A DNA stretch of 64,000 bases from Paragorgia papillata (lineage: Eukaryota > Cnidaria > Anthozoa > Scleralcyonacea > Coralliidae), in the NCBI GenBank assembly GCA_035771165.1, contig JAWNZC010000023.1, positions 3,520,001 to 3,584,000 on the forward strand, in the 5' to 3' direction. The notes under the pieces are model-generated. The model saw only the letters and a list, made by a program, of their open reading frames with translations. It ran no database searches and was not told where the DNA came from. This document shows, piece by piece, positions 32,480 through 43,205 of the stretch. Numbering within the stretch: the first letter of the stretch is position 1; every line of letters begins with the position of its first letter. The translations under genes and the position numbers were made by a program.

Positions 32480-34006
32480 CCGAAAAAAGCAACACCGATT
32501 TTCTCCTGCTGGAGCAAATTCATGGTGCAAATGGTAGCAAAATCTCGCCATGAGAACCTTGATGTATAAAGGTGATGACGTTTGCCACAAGTGTTTTTGG
32601 AGCTACTGCGGCCAACATTCTTTGCCCTAAGTGAAGTAAGCTTGTAGAAAGATGCATTCATGGTGCAACTCAAAATAACAATGAGTGCATCAATTCATTG
32701 GTGTGTGGGCTTGGTGTACAAAACATAAACATCATGGGGTGAAGGTGGTCCGATGAGCTGCTGCGTCTGCTGTTTGTCACTTTCATAGTGGTTCTGCAAG
32801 CAGAGAGAGGGTAATCCACAGACCTTCAATACCACCAGGTAACTTTACCAAGACAGCAGTGCTTCTACTTGGAAGGAAATTTCCTTCCAAAAGGAAATTT
32901 TGGCAATTGGAAGGGGGAAAAAAAAGGAAATAAAATTTGGAAGGAAATTGGAAGGAAATTTGATCATATGGAAGGAAAATGGAAGGAAATTTTGAAATTC
33001 AAACTTTTTCAGTAATTAAAAGTTGATGAAACTGCTTATTTTTTACTTTCGGGTTCAAAAACGTGTATAAATTAAAAACACGAGTAGTAATATATGATCC
33101 GCAGGGATGCGTGGGGTTAAATAGGGTTTTAAGCGGAAGACTGCTACACAAATAGCGCAGGCTCAATGTTTGAAATTTCTATTTTCTAGCCATTAACATA
33201 TACCATGCATATACCGGTAAATCGTGCAAAGAATGATCGACTCGAGTCCAGAATCAACCTCGTCAGAAGATGAGGTTGATGATGGGGCTCCAGTTCACCT
33301 CACTTGCAACTGCAAACCGGTACAAAGCGTGCATTGATAATGACGTTATGTTTCAAACCTTTATCTGACAATTATTCTAGTTTCCAAAGGACTAAAGAGT
33401 TTGTAAAATTTTTGTAAACTTGAAGCTTATCTTTATTAGTTATATAGTTTGGTAATGTAATTGCGAATTGTTAGTTGATTAGAATTTCACATTTAAAAAC
33501 TGAAAATGGCCGTTGGCTAACTTGTCTATGCCTATATCAGCTGTATGGCTCGCGCGCATTGCATCTGCGCTTGTCCTACCGGACCTCGGAAAGCGTCGGA
33601 AATGTTCAGACCACATTGGTATTTTCTCGTTGCGAGCTTTGCCATGCACAATTTCGATTGTCGAGCCACTCGAAAACAAACTGGTGAAGTGTACGATCCA
33701 AATTTTAATCATTAGAAGAAGGATTTATAAGAGATTTTGGAGGGAAAACTGGAAGGAAATTTCAGATCTTGGGAAGGAAATTTTGCTAAAAAGAAGGATA
33801 AAAAAAAGGAAATTTTGCTTTAGTCGAGTGGAAGCACTGCAAGAGAGCCTCACATTCACGAGACAAGATAAGGTGGCATAAAATCAGACCATGAGATAAG
33901 CGAGAAAATGAAAAGGCGCTGTCAAGCAGAGCAACTCAAGAAAACCCGTCAAGAAGACGCTCTACGCGAGGCAGAGGGGGTAACTTATGAACCAGGAGGC
34001 TTCTAA
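32480..34006 (+). pseudogene. Mutator-like transposase C-terminal relic, split by a hAT element
   Basis: Fragments in shifting frames read PAGANSWCKW, MRTLMYKGDD, then KLVERCIHGATQNNNECINS and WAWCTKHKHHGVKVV. They continue as AAASAVCHFHSGSASRERV and IPPGNFTKT. The frame is cut at 32856 by the inserted element and resumes at 33840-34006 as SEKMKRRCQAEQLKKTRQED and LREAEGVTYEPGGF, then stop. From memory this matches the C-terminal region of the Mutator-like transposase domain proteins common in cnidarians. At least one stop (TAG after WCKW) and several frameshifts make it dead. Confidence 0.7.
32857..33839. mobile_element. hAT-type nonautonomous element with 8-bp duplication
   Basis: The ends CAGTGCTTCTACT...GAAGCACTG are typical hAT termini. 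The flanks are CAAGACAG (32849-32856) and CAAGAGAG (33840-33847), an 8-bp duplication with one mismatch. The interior holds GGAAGGAAAT-type repeats near both ends and short open frames without a transposase. It interrupts the Mutator-like relic, so it is the younger insertion. Confidence 0.88.
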
Positions 34007-34601
34007 TTATCTAGGGTAACTTTTTTGTTAAAAATACTACCTTAATTACCTCAAAAAACAATTATGATTAACTTGTTATTTACTAACTTTAAAGGTTGTC
34101 TTCGATCTCATTACATGCATTTTCCGGCTTTGAGAAAGGATATCTCATGATGTATTTAATCAATTGACCCGAAATTTTCAGTGCTAACCCCAGTTTAGTA
34201 TGCAGTTCAATTTAATTTGCAGTGCTAACCCCTTTACATTTTTTCCTGACTTTTCAAAAAGGCTCAAATATGAATATTTAGCACAAATACAGCCTTCTCG
34301 TTGCAACAGGTCTAAAAAAGCGTTATTTGACATTTTTTACCTTATTTCAGAAGTTAGAAAAATGGCCAAAATCGGTCAAAAAGTAAAGGCTATATAACCC
34401 GCCATTTTATCAACTTTTGAAATATGGCTAAAATATGAATATTTACCACAAATAAAGCCTTCTCCTTGCTACAGAAGCTGCACAAATGTATTTGACATGT
34501 TGCGACTTTAAAAAGTTCAAAAAATGGCCAAAATCGGTCAAAAAGTAAAGGCTAATTAAATGTTTTTTTCTCGACCCTCGACATTCTAATAGATAGACTA
34601 A
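34007..34601. repeat. Two-unit tandem repeat of about 150 bp
   Basis: About 34262-34390 is repeated at 34430-34555. Both units contain AAATATGAATATTTA, CACAAATA, GCCTTCTC and end GGCCAAAATCGGTCAAAAAG then TAAAGGCTA. Confidence 0.85.
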
Positions 34602-34827
34602 GGGGCTGTTCACATGAGACCAGGTTATCTCGGGGGGGGTAGGGTTATCCCTATCCCCCGAGATAACTCGGTGTTAGTTTATTTCCATGTTAAAAAAGTA
34701 AACCGTTCACACGAGACCGAGATAACTCGGGGGATTTTATCATGTGAAATAGGGTCAACTTTGACCCTAGCCCCCGAGTTATCCCTATCCCCCGAGATAA
34801 CCCGGTCTCATGTGAACAGCCCCTGAG
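34602..34827. mobile_element. Palindromic MITE, GTTCACATGAGACC family
   Basis: The ends AGGGGCTGTTCACATGAGAC and GTCTCATGTGAACAGCCCCT are perfect mirrors. Internal sub-repeats of CCCCCGAGATAACTCGG occur. A degenerate relative follows at 34866-35140, and a fragment lies at 38817-38900. Confidence 0.9.
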
Positions 34828-34865
34828 AGTCTGAGAACATATAGAGGCAAATAAAAATAAAGAAG

Positions 34866-35140
34866 CGAGTTATCTCGGGGGTGGAGTTATCCCTATCCCG
34901 CGAGATACCTCAATATTAGTTCAATTCCACGTTTAAAAAATAAAGCGTTCACATGCGATCGAGATAACTCGTGGGGTATAGGAATAACTCGGTATGAGCG
35001 AGGGGTTGAGTTATCTCGCCTCCATGTAAACGCTTCTACCCGAGTTGCATCTCTAGGGTAGAGTCAACATTTGTATAATTACGCATGCGTACATCAACAT
35101 AGCGCTATTGTTACTAGGGATAACTCATGCAGGGTAAAGC
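34866..35140. mobile_element. Degenerate copy of the same palindromic family
   Basis: Contains GTTATCTCGGGGGTGGAG, GTTCACATGCGATCGAGATA and GGGATAACTC motifs shared with 34602-34827, but the ends are eroded. Confidence 0.7.
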
Positions 35141-35142
35141 GC

Positions 35143-36846
35143 AACCTCGTCCCCAGGGCCATTTGTGGGGGCTGGGCCAAGATGGCGGCCAAAAACAAAA
35201 TGGCGGGAACAAATGGCCCTGGCACAGGCTGCAAAAAATGAGCCATATTTTGACGCATTTTTTCTGAATATTTAGTTCAGCTTGACTGACCCATACATTC
35301 ATTTCCAAATACATTGTCGAATTATTAAAATAAATACACTTTTAATAAATATCTGTAATTTAAATGCTTATTATTTATCATTTGCTTCACCGTTGTGCCA
35401 AATTCGCAAGAAACTGGATTGCCGTTGTCTGGTCGGGCCGCCTTGTTTTCGTGAGTTTTCGGTGGATTCAATTCAGCATTTTGAAAACCATTTAGGCTTC
35501 GTTTAGTCGAGAATTCTTGTTTGAGAAAAGCCTGCTTCTCAATGGCCAAACACGTAAATTCTGCCCTGTGGTGTACTTTCCTTTCGCAGCCAAAATACTT
35601 TTTGACTTTGTTCACCAAGTCTTTCGTTCGCCCGATTTAGAAAACACACTGAATTGCCGTCCCATGGACTTCGTTGTATGGCAGCCAGGGCACAGAGACG
35701 ACACGACCATCATTACATATTCTTCCGACGTTTTTACGGGTGTTTCGCCAGCTTTCCTCACATTTTCATTAATTATGAAGTTGTTTTTAACAGCCGGCAA
35801 TTCTCGTATCACTTATTTAATATAATTGGAGCCCAAAAATAAATGCCCGCGAGTTAGCCTGCCGCCCGCCTTGTTTCCACCAATCAGAATACCTAAAACA
35901 TCCAATGTTATCTCGACCAATCAGATGTGGTGTTAGCTCAGCCTGTGCCAGGGCCATTTGTTCTTGGCCGCCATCTTGGCACAGCCCTGCCTCCTCCGCA
36001 GGCCCTCGTTGCATCATGGACAGGTCACACACGCCGAATTTAGGGCCTGTAAGATCCTGTAAAACATTTGGCAAAACTTGGCACGGAATAAATTTGCATA
36101 ATTAACTACCATTGTTATTAATAGCCATGGCTATTTCCGAAGATTTTGAAGGACATTGAAGACTTACGACATACGAATCCTAGTTTTAAAATGAAGGAAT
36201 TGTTGAAAAAAGCAGTTACGGTTGAACTTTGTCAACTTTCGGCCGGAATAATCAACGAAAATGCACTTTAGTCTACCCAGAGACTCTTGGGTTTATACTT
36301 TTTCGGTTTCCACAACAACTAAAACTTGAATTACGCTACACTATAGCCTACAATTTAACAAAATTAAATCTCATTAACTCTTGGTCAGTTGACAGTCTTT
36401 GATAGCTAAATAAACCAAAAAAACAATAAGAAAAACCTGTCTTTCCTGACCGTCGAATTTGTTTTTGTTCGGCAGATATTTTTTCCCTTCAATTCCTTTT
36501 TGTCGCTAAAAATATTGGCAGAAGGTCGGTAATTCTAAAACATACTGGTTTCTTCATTGCCATGATCTGTAAGAAAGTTTAGACCGACTTTCCTGGTGGG
36601 TCACAGTGTTAAAAGAACTTGGATGCACGTTTGTCGAACAGCGGCCAGAAAAAATTTGCAGGCCCTCTCAAAACTATCGCTTCGATCTAGGGCCTAGTCC
36701 CGCTGTGCATAATGGGAACAGCCCCATTGAGTTTACAGGATCTGGCAGGCCCTCTCAAAAGTGTGACCTGTCGATGATGCAACGAGGGCCTGCGAAGGAG
36801 GCAGGCACAGCCCCAACAAATGGCCCTGGGGACGAGGTTGGGTAAA
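35143..36846. mobile_element. Composite foldback region with nested inverted repeats
   Basis: The outer ends AACCTCGTCCCCAGGGCCAT (about 35144) and ATGGCCCTGGGGACGAGGTT (about 36821) are perfect mirrors. Inner copies GCCTGTGCCAGGGCCATTTG (about 35940) and its mirror (35210-35232), plus GGCCCTCGTTGCATCAT and its mirror (36000 and 36775), show two or more overlapping inverted repeats. The minus-strand frames at 35325-35618 and 35612-35812 look protein-like but have no motif I can name. No transposase recognised. Confidence 0.75.
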
Positions 36847-36995
36847 GCGTTCATACGAAGCTCGGAACAGCAGGGAATTTTGTCTGCACATGCGTCGCGC
36901 GAGTTGTCGTGGGGAGTCTTGGGGACGTCAAAAACATAAACAAAGATAGCAGTAAATCCCCCCCCACACACACACACAACCCTTATTTCCCCCAG

Positions 36996-38073
36996 AAAAA
37001 GGTGTATAGTTTGTAAAACGGCTTGTGAAAGGACACTGGAAACAGTGAGAAGCAGCCTCCCACAACGTGAAGAAATAGAAAGATATTTTAGTGAATCGTA
37101 CGATATTAAATTGGGTGACAACGACTTGAGTACGTCAGTGGCGTAACTCCTAGAGGCGCTGCCCGGCAAGAGCCGGGGGGCTCCTGTCACAGGGGGGGCC
37201 CAGAGTCGATGTCGGATGTCCTTTATGGGGATTTCGACATTCCGTCATTTTCACGTATTTATTGGGAAATCGTCAGTCGTCGTTGAACTAGATATAGCTT
37301 TCCATCATTTAAATATTGGTACGAAGTTTCAAACAGTCTCAAAAAAAAATACAGAACGTTGTAACAGCTAATTAATAAAGGTACGAAAATGGATTTCTAT
37401 TCTGCTGCTTGTCCCGGGCCTTTGGCTCACGGTCAAATTACCATTTTTGCGGATGCCAGTCCATCGTGAAGTTTTCTCTGTCAAACGGCGGGATATAAAC
37501 TATAAAGTTGAAGTGTATTGTCAAAAGACCTGTATTATCTCAGGTATAGCAGTTAGACTAACCTTTTTTGTGTTCACCCAAATCATAAAAACAAAATGTT
37601 TTATTTTTGATTTTAATGCAGCAGTGTAATATAAGAGCCAGGTTAGTTTGTTTTGTTTTGTTTTGTTTTGTTTTGTTTGTAAAAAAACCGGTGTTTATAC
37701 GTGATTAGGGTATTTTCGTCAGTGACTATATTCTTGATAAAACACGGCTTCGCCTGCCGGTATCAACGTGTAACGGGTTGATAAATATTCTTATAATCGA
37801 ACAAACGTTTGATATAATGATGAATTTCCCCTTGTTATATCGATTATTTTTTTGGAAAATTCCTCGCAGAAATCGCCGAAAATGCACTTCTGGGGCATGA
37901 TCCCCCAGGGCCGGGGGGGGGGCTTTTCAGTTTGGGCCAGGGGCACCCTAGCTAGTTACGCCACTGGAGTACGTTGTGGTCAACATGCCGTGGCTTCAAA
38001 TGCACGCAGTTTAATTGAGCTCAAAGCCCCATTTCTACAATTTTTAGAACAAAAAAGTGTCGTTAAAATTTAA
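36996..38073 (+). pseudogene. CxxC-type exon broken by a hAT insertion
   Basis: After a pyrimidine-rich acceptor (TTATTTCCCCCAG) the frame reads RCIVCKTACERTLETVRSS, then LPQREEIERYFSESYDIKLG and DNDLST up to 37135. Removing the inserted element and one copy of its duplication continues the frame as LWSTCRGF. A frameshift then gives ARSLIELKAPFLQFLEQK and a stop at 38071. The pattern CIVC plus W/C-STC looks like a small zinc-binding module in which one Cys codon may have become Trp. The family is unknown. The host gene or element is not otherwise visible. Confidence 0.5.
37136..37966. mobile_element. hAT-type nonautonomous element with perfect 8-bp duplication
   Basis: The ends CAGTGGCGTAACTCCTAG and CTAGTTACGCCACTG are flanked on both sides by GAGTACGT (37128-37135 and 37967-37974). 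It is 831 bp with no transposase. A TTTTG pentanucleotide run lies at about 37650-37678, and G/C-rich runs lie near both ends. Confidence 0.95.
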
Positions 38074-38979
38074 GAAAATCAACTAAAGACTGACAATCGG
38101 CAAAAATATTTTGAGGCTATGGGGCAGATTTTGCAGAAATTGACAATATTTGCATGTCGTCGCCGCAATGAAATTAATAGCGTAGGCATGTCAAACTTTA
38201 TTGTAAGATCTGAGTGAGACAAAAAAACTGATTATATATTTCTATGTACGAACGGAATTATACATAAATTTAGCACAACGTTGTGGCAGTTAAGAGGTCT
38301 TGCTCGACATAAGACAGAATCTGAGTACGTTTTAAAGACAGCACTAACTAGTAAACAAGTCGTCGGATGAAAGGAATAAATACATAATTTGCCCACTTTC
38401 CCCAATTTTCCCATTACGAAATACCTCTCAGATATCAAAAGCAGTAATGGAATAAAATGAAACCAGCATTTAAATTTTGGGGAAGAAGACAGATTTTGAG
38501 TTATAGTCGATCGAACATTCCATATCAATTTGACTCCAATGCGGCTTTTTCGTACCATCACTTCATCTTCGATATTTATACACCTTCCTGGCTAAATGTC
38601 TTCTTTCACCTATCAGAAGAACGTCAGTGTCTCCACTAATTGGATAACATAGTTTAAAACTCTGGTTGACCGACAGATTGTTAGTAAATGTTGAAGATAT
38701 CTTGGTCGTCATACCTTCTCCAAATTTCGCCACATACGATACAAAACACGATGAGCCCGCGATATTTTTCAACAGCGCAGACAAAATTCCCTGCTGCTGA
38801 AGCTCGGTAGTTGCGCGGTTTTATCATGTAAAACTTTGATCCTAGCCTCCAAGTTATCCCAACCCCTCGAGATAACTCGGTCTCATGTGAACAGGCTCTA
38901 TGGGAAAATACAGTAATGTTTAAAATTTTGATGCAAACGTGGAAATATTTCGCCATAGCTGGCAAATTTGACACATAGG
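38074..38979. other. No recognisable gene; MITE fragment near the end
   Basis: 38817-38900 holds an eroded end of the GTTCACATGAGACC family (ATAACTCGGTCTCATGTGAA). The short overlapping open frames elsewhere have no domain. Confidence 0.5.
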
Positions 38980-39143
38980 GGGCTTTCCATTTACACGGTT
39001 AGACCGGTCAGTCCGGTTAAATGGAACACGATTCGTTTGAGACTTAGGACGGTCAGACTGGAAAATTTGGTCCTAATCAAAAGCAAGTCCATTCTGGCCG
39101 AGATGACCGGTCTAACCTTGTCAATTGGAAAGCGCCCAATAGT
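38980..39143. mobile_element. Palindromic MITE
   Basis: The ends GGGGGCTTTCCATTTACACG and its degenerate mirror GTCAATTGGAAAGCGCCC enclose AGACCGGTCAGTCCGG-type inverted motifs. Confidence 0.8.
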
Positions 39144-39617
39144 TTATCTTTTACACAAGTAAAACAATTACAATAACAAATGCCACACAGTACATATTTG
39201 GAATCATTTAAGAACAAAGCTACTGTATATCAGCGATATGGGGTTAACGAGTTCCGTGTATTTAATCTGCCACACGGGGTATGGGGTTTTGTTGACTAAT
39301 AGCATAGGTAGTTAAAATAATTTCGGAACGCCGCTTGCGTGCGTCGTTATAATGTAATGTCAACAATAAACTGATTGGCTATGGAACAGAACAGCGGGAC
39401 AATTTCCCACCCACGGTCGGTTGCCAAGATTTCTTTCACTTTGTATGGGTATAAAGTAGCAATTTACATTTAGATTAAAAACACTCGGTTGCTATACATA
39501 CAACCTCCCGTAATTATAACTGCTTGGTAATAATTGTAACTCCGTCAAAAGATAGCAAATTTAGATACCTTATGTTGTTGTCCAAACAAATGTTAGGCTA
39601 TTTGAGCTATCATTAAG
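39144..39617. other. No recognisable gene
   Basis: AT-rich sequence with nothing assignable. Confidence 0.5.
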
Positions 39618-39812
39618 ATTTAGGAAATACTGACGTTTGACTCTCGAGGGGAGCCCTTCATCAGAGTAAAATGAATACTGACTACTTTTTACTCTGGTAA
39701 AGGGCTCTCCTCGAAACGGCAGTATTTCGTTATCAAAACGTATCTCGGCAGTTTGCCACCTTTTTACTTTGCTCTATCTAAAACACTGCCTACGCAGCAC
39801 TCTACATTGTTA
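39618..39812. repeat. GAAACGTC-family inverted pair, copy 2
   Basis: Opposed copies flank a spacer: GAGCCCTTCATCAGAGTAAA on one side and GGGCTCTCCTCGAAACGG on the other. They are followed by the family tail (GGCAGTTTGCCACCTTTTTA, TTGCTCTATCTAAAACACTG, CTACGCAGCACTCTAC). Confidence 0.8.
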
Positions 39813-39830
39813 CATTAGGATTTAGGGTTA

Positions 39831-40386
39831 CAGTCAACTCTCGTTATAGCGGACACCCTGGGAGTCGTCATTTGGTGTCCGTAATAACGAGAGTATCCGC
39901 AATAGCGGGATGCGATGAAAATATCCGGATTTCAGGTTGTAAAATGTCACTACAATGTATTACTGCTTTTTTGTTTTAAAATGTCCAGTTTATTTCAATT
40001 TCTAGTTGACGTTTACTGTGATACATAAGTACACAGTGAGTACAAGTCAAAATACAAGTCAAAAATTTGTATTCAAATATTTTCTTTATTCTAAAACCAA
40101 AAATACAACGGTAACAATCAGTAACATAAATATGTCACTCGATAAATTAAAAAGTCATTCACTTTCATGTGTCGAGAGAAAAATACGTCCAAGGTGTCCG
40201 TTGTAACGAGAGTAGAACAATAAAAATGTTTGTTGGGGACCACATGAAGTGTCCGCAATTCCGTAATAGCGAAAGTCCGTAATAGCGGGAGTTATTTCAA
40301 TACATTTCTATATTTCATAGTAGTTTCGGCCGGGGATTTACCAACTGTCCTTAATAGCGGGGTGTCCGCAAGGCGAGAGTTGACTG
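39831..40386. mobile_element. pogo/Tigger-like MITE with TA duplication
   Basis: The ends CAGTCAACTCTCGTTATAGC and GCGAGAGTTGACTG are flanked by TA. Several internal copies of GTCCGYAATARCG occur. The end sequence and TA target fit pogo/Tigger-type (mariner superfamily) elements. No transposase. Confidence 0.85.
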
Positions 40387-41135
40387 TACTGTAGACTTAC
40401 GAATTTGGCTTTAAATGTAGTAGTTAATCTTTTGTGCTGCGAATTTATTTTTTTTTTAATTGTTGATTAGTCATAAGAATGGCATTAAGACATTGATTGT
40501 TTCTATTGCGTTTTTCTCTGACTATGAATAATGTTTTCGGCTAAAGTAGAAATTTTAAATCGCTAAAGGCCGAGTCCTAAATTTATTAGAATCGTCTCTT
40601 GGTAATTAAAGTTTGCCCGGCTCTCAATTTAAATTATTAAGTTGGTCTATTAAAAACTTCTCCAAAATGCCAAAAAGGTGCTCATTTTTCAGATCTATTA
40701 CCTGTAAGTTATTTTTTCAAATGTCGCTCTACAGGCAGCATATCAGTTTCTCGAGTTGTTGAATGAAAAATGCAAAAGGTGGTCTCGAGAGAAAGTGAGA
40801 TGTTCGTACGAAAAATTGTTTCGGGCCTAAGCCATGTATCACATGTGTCATCAGCAAAAAAGCGTACAAGATTTTTGGGATCGGTTTCAAGATACCATAT
40901 GAAATTTTTGGAAATTCATATTGAGGATTTTTCGAAGATTTTCAAAGATTTTCCAGAAATTTTTAAGGAAATCTAAAGATTTTCAAAAATTTTTAAAGTG
41001 TTAATTTTTAACACTTTTCTTAGAGGTTTTGGGGACATAGGATGTGCAGGGATTTTCGGATACTTTAAGGATTTTTTAGCGAGGTGTATACACCTCTCAA
41101 TGGGACTGAATGTCATAATTGTGAAGTGTTGATCT
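40387..41135. other. No recognisable gene; low-complexity tract
   Basis: 40900-40995 has degenerate repeats of ATTTTC/AAGATTTT. The 68-codon frame at 40770-40976 ends in these repeats and is not convincing. Confidence 0.5.
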
Positions 41136-41255
41136 TTAACTCTTTGCCTGCCGTATGGTTCGTTTTCGAACGAAGGAGACTTTAGTATTTTACTCTGTCT
41201 AACGCCAGAAGATTTTATTCGGCAAGTGGAGAGCCCTCGGTAGTGAAGGAGTTAA
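41136..41255. mobile_element. Palindromic MITE, family C
   Basis: TTAACTCTTTGCCTGCC...GTGAAGGAGTTAA with TTTTACTCTGTCTAACGCC in the core. TTAA is present at both ends. Confidence 0.88.
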
Positions 41256-41860
41256 CTCCATTTCCTTAATTAAAGTATAGGATAAATACCGAGAACGGAG
41301 GCTTCAAGCCAGATATTAAAACACGATTGAAGAAGGTTTTCTACAAAATAGCCTTTACCGAGTGTCGAAGGACATTGTTATGTCGAATGTTAAGGGGATT
41401 TTATGAAATAATAAGACTCCAAAGCAACCTTTGAATAATAGTTTATTAAACAAACTTGAGAAGTACGTAAAGGTTCATTGAACACATACACACTTCTACA
41501 AGCTTGTTTGAATTAGTATGAATAATTAGTACCAGATATCATTACAGCATTGGGCATGCGTATTGATGCAGTATCAATCCCACATTTTATGCTCAACGTT
41601 CAGTGTAATAAATTTCTGACTCAACCAACAGATTTTGATGATTTTCATTGGTTTGCCTTCCTGTCGTAAACTACGTGGAGCGAAAAGCAAACCCTTGCTC
41701 TCCTTCTCGTATGTGGGCGCTACCGGCGTTACCACACGAGATAGTTGTAACAGGCACCCTATGAATTTATGAGGGATTTATGGGATATAAAACCTTAAAA
41801 AAAACCAAAGGAAACCGACTTGATCGTGTTTTAAGTGCTGATAAACCCAAATATGATATT
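41256..41860. other. No recognisable gene
   Basis: AT-rich sequence with nothing assignable. Confidence 0.45.
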
Positions 41861-42276
41861 ACTGTATATGGATTCTATTTAATGTGTATAGTTGCATGCC
41901 AAAATCTTTTTTGACTTGAACTTTTATTTGTTGTTATATTGAGTTTTGTATTTCCAAAATGGTAATGAGGATGACGTCTATGTAGGCATAATTTGCATAC
42001 GCAGTGTTCCGTTACAGCAGAAATATTACCCAATTCACATGTTAATGGCATACTTGAATAGTGTGTTCTATATTTTATCAGGGTTTTTTTCATTAAAATC
42101 TTCAAGCGGTTTATCATAAGAAAAGAAAAAAACACACACAAATGCCTACATTGACGTCATCCTCATTACCATTTTGGAAATACAAACCTCAATATAACAA
42201 CAAATAGAAGTTCAAGTCAGAAAATATTTTGGCATTCAACTATTCACGTTACATAGAATCCATATCAGTAATATCT
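41861..42276. mobile_element. Palindromic MITE with 110-130-bp arms
   Basis: The arms contain TGTTGTTATATTGAG, TTTCCAAAATGGTAATGAGG and ATGACGTC, mirrored at 42140-42275. The left arm and its neighbour include a TGACGTC site and ATTTGCATA. Confidence 0.88.
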
Positions 42277-43202
42277 TATTTGAGTTTATAGGCAGTTTAA
42301 TGACTGTGGCCCTGAATGCTTTGTTGCATGCACGGACTCTCCTTTCTCATAATATAATAGACACTTCCCGAATTCGCTTCAATGCCCACGAAACAATGGC
42401 TCCAAGTCGAGGTTGGCAATGAGATCGTAATGCATCTACTCTTAACTTTCATACCCAGCCTCGATTTCAAGCCGTTGATTGTGCTTACTCAAGCAAATTC
42501 GGCAAGTGTCTATATAGTAATAAGAATTAAAAGTTCAAATTTACCTCATTCAAATTTGTTTTCACTAATACAATTTTCATTGAATAAGGAATACATGAGG
42601 TAAGCATCCAATTGTCCTCCATTGATCAAAATCCACCACCTGTAAAATCAGAATTTGCAAAATGTAAACTTTTGTATAGTACATGGTGTCTTGCTTTTTT
42701 AACTAAAAGTGACGTGACGAATACTCGGGGGGTACTCTCGTATGTAAGGGATACGGGTATGTACCGCCATATATGGCATGGTTTTCGAGTTCCAGGGTCT
42801 GGGTAGGGCATACAAATTGTCTATTTTGGTCTGAGATAGGATCCACGACAGGACAGACAACGACTTTTTCAAGTCCGTCTGTTGTTCAGCAGAGGCTAGT
42901 AAATAACTGCAACGACTCGGGTCGGGGTAGAGTATTGATTTTTGAGCTGTGGGATAAGGTATGAGAAATCGCCTTTTTAGGTCTGGGATAGGGTCAGGCT
43001 TTTGAGGTCACGGCCGCACACCTCAGTCTACCCAAAAATTGCCAGAGCACCCCCCGGGACGAATAGTACATGTTGTACACGAGCGAGCTTAGTGTAATGT
43101 AACAGACGTTCGATTGACGTTCGTCAAACTCAAATACTCGATACATGTTTCTGAGCCCAAGTCAGGGATGAAACGTGCAACCTTCTAATGATCAGACTTT
43201 CT
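42277..43202. other. No recognisable gene
   Basis: Holds GGGATAGG/GGGTACTC-type degenerate motifs at 42725-43060, suggesting an old element. Open frames of 61-73 codons have no domain. Confidence 0.4.
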
Positions 43203-43205
43203 ATA

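Noticed and set aside
32868..33000. GGAAGGAAAT repeats as a separate minisatellite
   Set aside because: They are the subterminal repeats of the hAT-type element and recur at its other end.
36687..37190. 167-codon open frame (minus strand)
   Set aside because: Runs antisense across the CxxC-type exon and into terminal repeats of two elements; composite of unrelated sequences.
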